The notes under the pieces were generated by a model. It made no database searches, was not told the origin of the DNA, and saw nothing but the letters and a program-made list of their open reading frames with translations. From JBBRLG01 sp038231495 (GTDB lineage Bacteria > Planctomycetota > Planctomycetia > Gemmatales > Gemmataceae): a stretch of 11,029 nucleotides of DNA. Every line of letters begins with the position of its first letter. The stretch's first letter is position 1. Of this stretch, positions 6,627-11,029 are shown one piece after another. A program made the position numbers and the translations under genes. The DNA lies in NCBI GenBank assembly GCA_038231495.1, contig JBBRLG010000225.1:1-11029 (forward strand), written 5' to 3'.

Positions 6627-7784
6627 ATGACCACCGCACACGGAATCGGCGTCCCCCTTTGCGACCTGCAAGTCCAGTACCGGGAGCTGCAAACGCAGTT
6701 CGAGGACGCCTTGAAGCGGGTGCTCGCCTCCGGGCAAGTCATCCTCGGACCCGAGGTCGCGGCCCTCGAACGCGAGATTGCCGACTATTGCGGCACCGGC
6801 CACGGCGTCGGCTGCTCGTCCGGCAGCGACTCGCTGTCGCTGGCCCTGCACGCGCTGGAAATTGGACCCGGCGACGAAGTCATCATGCCCACGTTTACCT
6901 TCTTCGCCACCGCCGGCGCCGTTTGCCGAACCGGCGCAACCCCCGTGTTCACCGACATCGACCCGGTCACCTACAACATCGACCCGGTGCAGATCGAAAG
7001 CAAGATCACGCCGCGCACGCGGGCGCTCATGGTCGTCCACCTGTTCGGCCAGTGCGCCGAGATGGAGCCGATCTGGCGCATCGCCGAACGCCACGACCTC
7101 CCGATCATCGAAGACGCCGCCCAGGCGCTCGGTGCCGAGTACCAGGGCAAGCGGGCCGGCAGCCTCGGCGGCATGGCGTGCCTGAGCTTCTACCCGACCA
7201 AGAACCTCGGCGCGTTCGGCGACGCCGGCATGACGGTGACGAACGACCCCGAATGGGCGGCGCGCATGGCCTGCCTGCGCGTCCACGGCATGGAGCCGAA
7301 GTATTTCCACAAGCACCTCGGCTGGAACGGCCGCATCGACGCTCTCCAGGCGGCGCTCCTCCGGGTCAAGATGCCGCACCTGGATCGGTGGATCAGCGAC
7401 CGGCAGTCGGTCGCCAAGCGTTACGACGCGCTGATCGAAGAACACCATTTGGGCCACTTCCTGCAACGGCCGACGGTCAAGGCCAAGCGCCGGCACACGT
7501 TCAACCAGTACGTGGTGCGCGTGGCCGACGGCGAGCGCGACGGGTTGGTGCGCCACTTCAAGTCGGAGCAGATCGGCTGCGAAATTTACTATCCGGTGCC
7601 GCTGCACGAGCAGGAGTGCCTGCGCCACCTGGGCCACCGCGCGGGCGACTTCCCCGCCGCGGAAGAGGCGTGCCGGTCGGTCCTGGCGCTGCCGATGTTC
7701 CCCGAACTAACCCTGGACCAACAACGCCGCGTCGTCCAGAGTTGTGTGGCCTACTTGCGCAAGCGCTGCCGCATGGCCGCTTAG
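6627..7784 (+). CDS. DegT/DnrJ/EryC1/StrS-family PLP-dependent aminotransferase
   Basis: This 385-residue protein has the usual family length. These enzymes normally transfer an amino group from glutamate or glutamine to a keto-sugar nucleotide through pyridoxal phosphate. The N-terminus has the family's opening (VPLCDLQVQYREL) and the VLASGQVILGPEVAALE stretch. The cofactor-binding strand GCSSGSDSLSLAL is at 62-74, and PTFTFFATAGAV at 88-99. EDAAQALGA holds Asp163, which contacts the pyridine nitrogen, and Gln166. SFYPTKNLGAFGDAG holds the catalytic Lys192. The C-terminal domain has the usual HTFNQYVVRV and YYPVPLHEQ motifs. GGAG lies 7 bases before the ATG. No sugar-nucleotide gene is next to it, so the exact substrate (cell-surface sugar, or another keto compound) cannot be assigned. 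It appears to be transcribed alone, between two repeat arrays. Confidence 0.95.
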   Translation: MTTAHGIGVPLCDLQVQYRELQTQFEDALKRVLASGQVILGPEVAALEREIADYCGTGHGVGCSSGSDSLSLALHALEIGPGDEVIMPTFTFFATAGAVCRTGATPVFTDIDPVTYNIDPVQIESKITPRTRALMVVHLFGQCAEMEPIWRIAERHDLPIIEDAAQALGAEYQGKRAGSLGGMACLSFYPTKNLGAFGDAGMTVTNDPEWAARMACLRVHGMEPKYFHKHLGWNGRIDALQAALLRVKMPHLDRWISDRQSVAKRYDALIEEHHLGHFLQRPTVKAKRRHTFNQYVVRVADGERDGLVRHFKSEQIGCEIYYPVPLHEQECLRHLGHRAGDFPAAEEACRSVLALPMFPELTLDQQRRVVQSCVAYLRKRCRMAA

Positions 7785-7800
7785 TGCGGGGTCAACTCGT

Positions 7801-7900
7801 TTGTCCGTTGTCCGTTGTCCGTTGTCCGTGGTGGTCCGGCTGTTTTTGCAACGGACAACGGACAACGGACAACGGACAACGGACAACGGACAACGGACAA
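7801..7900. repeat. Heptanucleotide-repeat hairpin: 4 x TTGTCCG facing 7 x CGGACAA
   Basis: Four exact head-to-tail copies of TTGTCCG (7801-7828) are followed by a 23-base spacer containing TGTTTTTG. Seven exact copies of the reverse complement CGGACAA follow (7852-7900). The 28-base left arm can pair with any four consecutive units of the right arm, so several alternative stems exist. It starts 16 bases after the aminotransferase stop codon, in the position of a terminator, but no T-run follows the stem on the plus strand. Perfect 7-nt periodicity with unequal arms points to copy-number change by slippage. The adjoining repeats have no spacers, so this is not a CRISPR array. Confidence 0.93.
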
Positions 7901-7929
7901 CAAGGTCCGCGTTTCGCAGGCAACGACCT

Positions 7930-7959
7930 TTGACTCGGGAGGGAGCAACCGGGTAAGCT
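7930..7959 (+). promoter_or_regulatory. Candidate promoter for the Uma2-family gene
   Basis: TTGACT (7930-7935) is followed after 18 bases by TAAGCT (7954-7959), giving a start site some 35 bases before the ATG. The -35 is good and the -10 partial. It lies immediately downstream of the heptanucleotide hairpin, so the Uma2-family gene probably has its own transcription start. Confidence 0.38.
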
Positions 7960-8000
7960 AACAGTACGATCCCATCCACCTACCGCGGGGAGAGGCCAGC

Positions 8001-8873
8001 ATGAGTTCCTTGATTACGGCTCCGAAAAAGCGGCCCGACTTGCCCGACCACACGCAGCTGCCCGACAAGGACGATGTGCCCGTGATGAATTCCCTTGAGC
8101 AGCCTCAGAGCCGGTTATTGACCGACGCACTCGAACCCGTTCTTCGGAGACTTCACCCGGACGGCAACTACTTCAACGGTCGGGACTGCGGCCTTTACTG
8201 GCGCCATACCGACCCGCCGTTGCGCGGCTGCAAAGCGCCGGACTGGTTTTATGTACCCGGCGTGGAACCCCTGCCTGCGGGCGAGTATCGGCGTTCCTAC
8301 GTCCTATGGCAAGAAGGCGTCGTGCCCCAGGTCGTGCTGGAGTACGCCTCGGGGGACGGCTCCGAAGAACACGACCAGACGCGCATCGACGGGAAATTCT
8401 GGGTTTACGAGCAGGGCATCGGCATTCCCTACTACGGCATCATTGTCGTTGCGACCGGGCAACTCGAAATGTATCAACTGGCGGGCGGGCGCTATGAATT
8501 GATGACCGAAAACGAACACGGTCGCTATGCCATCCCGCCTTTAGGCGTGGAACTGGGCGTCTGGCACGGCACCTTTGAAATTTCGGAAAGCGATTGGCTG
8601 CGTTGGTGGGACGAGGACGGGACTCTGCTGCCGACGGGTGACGAGCGTGCGGAACAGTTCCGCGCAGGAGCCGAACAAGCGGAAGGACGTGCCGAACGGT
8701 TCCGCGCAGAAACCGAACAAGCGGAGGCACGCGCCGAACGTTCACGCGCAGGAGCCGAACGGTCGCGGGTAGAAGCCGAACGGGCGCGGGTAGAAGCCGA
8801 ACGGGCGGAAGCTCGTTCCGAACGCTTGGCCGCGAAGCTGCGCGAAATGGGCGTCGATCCCGACACGCTATGA
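8001..8873 (+). CDS. Uma2-family (DUF820) putative endonuclease with coiled-coil tail
   Basis: This 290-residue protein has two parts. Residues about 30-205 match the Uma2/DUF820 fold, a PD-(D/E)XK nuclease-like domain very abundant in cyanobacteria and planctomycetes. KAPDWFYV supplies Asp81. VVLEYASGDGSEEHD supplies Glu114 in the ExxS position usual for the family. Lys132 in GKFWVYEQ precedes a strand (YYGIIVV), and a typical LGVELGVWHG segment follows. Residues about 212-280 are an Arg/Ala/Glu-rich heptad tail (AERFRAETEQAEARAER). It ends in LAAKLREMGVDPDTL, the characteristic closing motif of this subfamily. GGGGAGAGG lies 5 bases before the ATG. No partner gene is evident. The biological role of the family is unproven; it is often linked to mobile DNA. 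The domain call is solid; nuclease activity is inferred. Confidence 0.88.
   Translation: MSSLITAPKKRPDLPDHTQLPDKDDVPVMNSLEQPQSRLLTDALEPVLRRLHPDGNYFNGRDCGLYWRHTDPPLRGCKAPDWFYVPGVEPLPAGEYRRSYVLWQEGVVPQVVLEYASGDGSEEHDQTRIDGKFWVYEQGIGIPYYGIIVVATGQLEMYQLAGGRYELMTENEHGRYAIPPLGVELGVWHGTFEISESDWLRWWDEDGTLLPTGDERAEQFRAGAEQAEGRAERFRAETEQAEARAERSRAGAERSRVEAERARVEAERAEARSERLAAKLREMGVDPDTL
8650..8817 (+). repeat. 42/21-nt coding repeat in the Uma2 tail
   Basis: Within the coding sequence, three 42-base units begin at 8650, 8692 and 8734, each opening with (C/G)GGAAC- or CCGAAC-type sequence. They are followed by at least one 21-base unit at 8776 that repeats the second half of the third (CCGAACGGKCGCGGGTAGAAG). 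Because 21 bases equals one coiled-coil heptad, expansion or contraction keeps both frame and heptad register. The tail has evidently grown by duplication. Confidence 0.8.
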
Positions 8874-8877
8874 TCGC

Positions 8878-8921
8878 AAAAAAAGCGCGGGGCGCGGAAC
8901 ACCAAGCTCCGCGCCCCGCGC
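8878..8921 (-). terminator. Strong rho-independent terminator of the SAH hydrolase gene
   Basis: GCGCGGGGCGCGGA (8885-8898) and TCCGCGCCCCGCGC (8908-8921) form a perfect 14-bp GC-rich stem with a 9-base loop. Read on the minus strand it is followed by seven T residues (8884-8878). It starts 17 bases after the stop of the minus-strand gene. The T-run ends four bases from the stop codon of the convergent Uma2-family gene, whose transcript would also meet the stem but without a T-run, so its action is mainly one-directional. Confidence 0.92.
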
Positions 8922-8938
8922 CTGCCATTGCACAATCC

Positions 8939-10285
8939 TTACGTACCCTGCTCCCAACCGGTCATGTACGCCTTCATCGCCTCCGTCAACTCGTCGATGC
9001 TAATGCCCATCGACGTGAGCTTGTGCCGGGCGACGTATTCCTCGATTTCGACGGGGACGTTGTACACTTTCGCGGACAGCTTGCCCTTGTTCTTCACGCA
9101 ATACTCGGTGGCCAACGCCTGCGTCGCGAAGCTCATGTCCATGACGCTCGGCGGGTGGCCCTCGGCGGCGGCCAGGTTCACCAGCCGGCCCTGGCCGATC
9201 AGGTACACGCGGTTGCCGTTCTTCAGCTTGTACTCGTCCACGTGCGTGCGGACGTTTTGCGTGACCGCCGACGAAGCCTTCTCCAGGGCCGGCAGGTCCA
9301 GCTCCACGTCGAAGTGGCCGCTGTTGCAGACCATCGCGCCGTCCTTCATCTGCACGAAATGCTCGCCGCGGATGACGCCGGCGTTGCCCGTCACCGTGAT
9401 GAAGATGTCGCCGATGCTGGCCGCGTCCGCGATCGGCATCACGCTGAAGCCGTCCATCGCCGCTTCCAGGGCGCGGATGGGGTCGATCTCCGTGACGACG
9501 ACCGACGCGCCCAGGCCGCGGGCACGCATCGCCACGCCTTTGCCGCACCAGCCGTAGCCGCAGACGACGACCTTGCGGCCCGCGATCAGCACGTTGGTCG
9601 CGCGGATGATGCCGTCGATGGTGCTCTGGCCGGTGCCGTAGCGGTTGTCGAAAAAGTGCTTGGTCTGGGCGTCGTTGACCGAGATGACCGGGAAGCGCAA
9701 CACGCCGTCGCGCTCCATCGCCCGCAGGCGGTTGACGCCCGTGGTCGTCTCTTCCATGCTGCCGACCACCTGGTCGATGACGCGCTTGCGCTCGGCCGGC
9801 GACATTTTTTGCGCCCAGGCCCGCACCTGGGGGTGGACATCGTCGAGGCGTTCGAGGCCGACGAAGACCATGGCGGACACGAGGTCGGCGCCGTCGTCCA
9901 TCGTGACGTGCGGCTCGTGCTCGAGTGCGGCGACCATGTGGCGGTAGTAGGTGTCCTTGTCCTCTTCGCGGATGGCGAAGACGGCGATGCCGAAGTCCTG
10001 GACGAGGCTGGCGGCCACGTCGTCCTGGGTGCTGAGCGGGTTGGACGCGATGAGGACCAGGTCCGCGCCGCCGGCCTTCAGCGTGCGGGCGAGGTTGGCC
10101 GTCTCGGCGGTGACGTGCAGGCAGGCCGACATGCGCAGGCCGGCGAGCGGTTTTTCCTTGGCGAAGCGGTCGCGGATGCGCGACAAGACGGGCATGTCGG
10201 TGTCGGCCCAGAGGATGCGCTTCTTGCCGTGGGCGGCGAGCTTGAGGTCCTTGACGTCGGACCGGGACGCGATAGCGAGACTCAT
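8939..10285 (-). CDS. ahcY: S-adenosylhomocysteine hydrolase (adenosylhomocysteinase)
   Basis: This 448-residue cytosolic enzyme reversibly splits S-adenosylhomocysteine into adenosine and homocysteine, relieving product inhibition of methyltransferases. Substrate-domain motifs are clear: CLHVTAETANL (His57, Thr59), SNPLSTQDD (81-89), DDGADL (Asp131), EETTTGV (179-185) and NDAQTKHFFDNRYGTGQ with Lys209 and Asp213. The NAD-binding Rossmann loop is GYGWCGKG (243-250), followed by TEIDP. GHFDVELD (323-330) closes the active site. The sequence resembles the shorter archaeal/Thermotoga class: it has RYGTGQS in place of the usual bacterial/eukaryotic wording and ends in a GWEQGT tail without the KPDHYRY end. 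A modest extra loop lies at about 141-160. The start is the ATG with GGAGG 4 bases upstream; an upstream in-frame extension of 17 codons runs through the leader hairpin and is rejected. It is divergent from the methyltransferase gene. Confidence 0.97.
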   Translation of the reverse strand: MSLAIASRSDVKDLKLAAHGKKRILWADTDMPVLSRIRDRFAKEKPLAGLRMSACLHVTAETANLARTLKAGGADLVLIASNPLSTQDDVAASLVQDFGIAVFAIREEDKDTYYRHMVAALEHEPHVTMDDGADLVSAMVFVGLERLDDVHPQVRAWAQKMSPAERKRVIDQVVGSMEETTTGVNRLRAMERDGVLRFPVISVNDAQTKHFFDNRYGTGQSTIDGIIRATNVLIAGRKVVVCGYGWCGKGVAMRARGLGASVVVTEIDPIRALEAAMDGFSVMPIADAASIGDIFITVTGNAGVIRGEHFVQMKDGAMVCNSGHFDVELDLPALEKASSAVTQNVRTHVDEYKLKNGNRVYLIGQGRLVNLAAAEGHPPSVMDMSFATQALATEYCVKNKGKLSAKVYNVPVEIEEYVARHKLTSMGISIDELTEAMKAYMTGWEQGT

Positions 10286-10303
10286 GGTTCCTCCATTTAG
10301 GAT

Positions 10304-10337
10304 GATGAGAGCCGTCGCGGTCCTCCGCGACCTCATC
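10304..10337 (-). promoter_or_regulatory. Leader hairpin upstream of ahcY
   Basis: On the minus strand GATGAG plus GTCGCGG pairs with CCGCGAC plus CTCATC: a 13-bp stem with an AGGA tetraloop and a one-sided GGCT bulge. It ends 9 bases before the GGAGG ribosome binding site of the SAH hydrolase gene. Position and stability suggest leader control or RNA stabilisation. It does not visibly match the conserved core of the known SAH riboswitch, so no ligand is claimed. Confidence 0.6.
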
Positions 10338-10358
10338 GGGTTGTTTTAAGAATTGCCG

Positions 10359-10388
10359 ATTGTTGTTCAAGCCGGGGGTTTGGGTCAA
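10359..10388 (-). promoter_or_regulatory. Candidate promoter for ahcY
   Basis: On the minus strand TTGACC (10388-10383) is followed after 18 bases by AACAAT (10364-10359), matching five and four consensus bases. The predicted start near 10352 would give a leader of about 65 bases that includes the whole 10304-10337 hairpin. Confidence 0.32.
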
Positions 10389-10428
10389 GGCGAAATCGGG
10401 TCGGCCGCCCCCGCGGAAGGATGGCGAC

Positions 10429-10974
10429 ATGGCGGAAGACTTCGCACGCTGGGAAAAACGCTACCGGACGCAGGACACGCCGTGGGACACGGGCCGCTCC
10501 TCGACCGAATTGCGGCGCGTCGTGGCCGAGGACAACGTCGCGCCGTGTGCCACGCTGGAAGTCGGTTGCGGCACCGGCACCAACGCCGTGTGGCTGGCCG
10601 GGCAAGGCTTCGCTGTCACCGGCGTGGACGTCAGCCCCCTGGCGATCGAACGCGCCCGGCACCAGGCGGCGGCGGCCAACGTTGCCGGGCGCTTCATCGT
10701 CGGCGATCTGCTGCGCACGCCGGAACTCGTCGGGCCGTTCGGCTTCTTCTTCGACCGCGGGGTTTATCACTACCTGCGCACGGTGGACCTTCCGGGCTAT
10801 CTGCGCGTGTTGGGGCAGACGCTGCAACCGGGTGCGACCGGCCTGGTACTGGCGGGCAACGCGCGCCGGGGCCGCACCGGGCCGCCGGTCGTGACCGAAG
10901 AGGAAATTCGGGGGGTCCATTCCCAAAAAGGGGTGATACGAATCGCGACAGACGATACCATAGGCTGCGTCTGA
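10429..10974 (+). pseudogene. Class I SAM-dependent methyltransferase, 3' end replaced (truncated)
   Basis: The frame encodes 181 residues, of which about 1-161 look native. FARWEKRYRTQDTPWDTGRS at the N-terminus is typical of small tellurite/thiopurine-type methyltransferases of about 200 residues. LEVGCGTGTNAVWLA (43-57) is motif I for S-adenosylmethionine, GVDVSPLAIERA (65-76) gives Asp67 at the ribose, and a FDRGVYHYL motif follows. After VVTEEEIR (about 154-161) one expects the closing strands of the Rossmann fold. The frame instead continues into about 20 residues (VHSQKGVIRIATDDTIGCV) unlike the family and stops at 10972. The switch coincides with a G-run (10910-10915) and with sequence that resembles an insertion-sequence end. 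Start: ATG at 10429 with GGAAGGA about 8 bases upstream. The native part is sure; loss of function is likely because the sheet is incomplete. Confidence 0.75.
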
Positions 10975-11029
10975 AATGCCACAAAAGGGATCAGCTTTTC
11001 CGCACGGAGGACGGCAGCTATGGAGGTTC
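10910..11029 (+). mobile_element. Probable left end of an insertion sequence (partial)
   Basis: From the G-run at 10910-10915 the sequence stops matching the methyltransferase. It reads GGGGGTCCATTCCC, then AAAAAGGGGTG. About 105 bases later comes a good ribosome binding site (GGAGG, 11006-11010) with an ATG at 11020 on the same strand. A short non-coding lead followed by the start of a new gene inside a broken host gene is the layout of an insertion-sequence left end. The right end, target duplication and transposase body are outside the window, so the family cannot be named. Alternatives are another rearrangement, or a divergent methyltransferase C-terminus followed by an unrelated gene. 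Confidence 0.5.
11020..11029 (+). CDS. Start of a gene cut by the window edge (possible transposase)
   Basis: ATG GAG GTT follows GGAGG with a 9-base gap. Only three codons (MEV) are visible, so the product is unknown. Transposase is suggested solely by its position inside the probable insertion-sequence end. Confidence 0.35.

Noticed and set aside
7801..7900. Possible CRISPR array
   Set aside because: Units are 7 bases long, directly abutting, without unique spacers and in inverted orientation across a loop; no cas gene is present.
6614..7933. 439-codon plus-strand frame overlapping the aminotransferase
   Set aside because: Arg/Pro-rich shifted-frame translation; the other frame has the full PLP-enzyme motif set. 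Its tail is a translation of the heptamer repeat.
8870..10300. 476-codon plus-strand frame opposite the SAH hydrolase
   Set aside because: His/Arg/Asp/Val-rich composition and no recognisable domain, while the minus strand carries an unmistakable hydrolase with all catalytic motifs.
10286..10360. Known SAH riboswitch in the ahcY leader
   Set aside because: A hairpin is present, but I could not find the conserved GAGGAGCG...AGGCUCGG-type core and pseudoknot of that class; it is listed only as an unassigned leader hairpin.
10909..10974. Simple frameshift in the methyltransferase gene at the G-run
   Set aside because: Reading the other two frames after 10915 gives no plausible methyltransferase C-terminus, so foreign sequence explains the switch better than a base insertion or deletion.

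Overview
The window looks like a piece of a Planctomycetota chromosome, most likely from the Gemmataceae. It is GC-rich. Its genes are separated by unusually elaborate repeats. The efflux proteins have the enlarged architecture typical of that phylum, and one gene is a Uma2-type protein with an Ala/Glu/Arg-rich coiled-coil tail. The lineage is inferred from gene style and not from a marker gene.

Region 1 (1-6157, minus strand) is an efflux locus. In transcription order it holds a 1024-residue TolC-like outer-membrane lipoprotein (6157-3083), a small secreted protein of unknown function (2990-2658), a 672-residue membrane-fusion (HlyD/MacA-type) adaptor (2272-254) and the first codons of a MacB/LolD-type ABC ATPase (100-1, cut by the window edge). 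Together these are the outer-membrane, periplasmic and ATPase parts of a tripartite pump. The permease is presumably just outside the window. The adaptor carries a PDZ domain spliced into its beta-barrel, which is the most interesting protein-level feature here. A large inverted repeat and a near-consensus -10 box lie between the small gene and the adaptor gene, so the locus may be two transcription units.

Region 2 (6158-8873, plus strand) holds a stand-alone DegT/DnrJ/EryC1-family PLP aminotransferase (6627-7784) and a Uma2-family protein (8001-8873). Two different tandem arrays sharing the core GGACAAC flank the aminotransferase gene. The upstream one has 8 copies of ACAACAAAG. The downstream one is a hairpin built of 7-nt units.

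Region 3 (8878-11029) starts with a strong intrinsic terminator and an archaeal/Thermotoga-class S-adenosylhomocysteine hydrolase on the minus strand (10285-8939), with a 13-bp hairpin in its leader. Divergent from it is a SAM-dependent methyltransferase (from 10429) whose C-terminus is replaced after about residue 161. The replacing sequence looks like the left end of an insertion sequence and ends in a ribosome binding site and ATG at 11020. The pairing of a methyltransferase with the enzyme that removes its by-product SAH is suggestive but may be coincidental.

No tRNA, rRNA, CRISPR array or phage gene was found. The candidates for something new are the PDZ-bearing adaptor with its small secreted neighbour, and the several dispersed-looking repeat families at gene boundaries.
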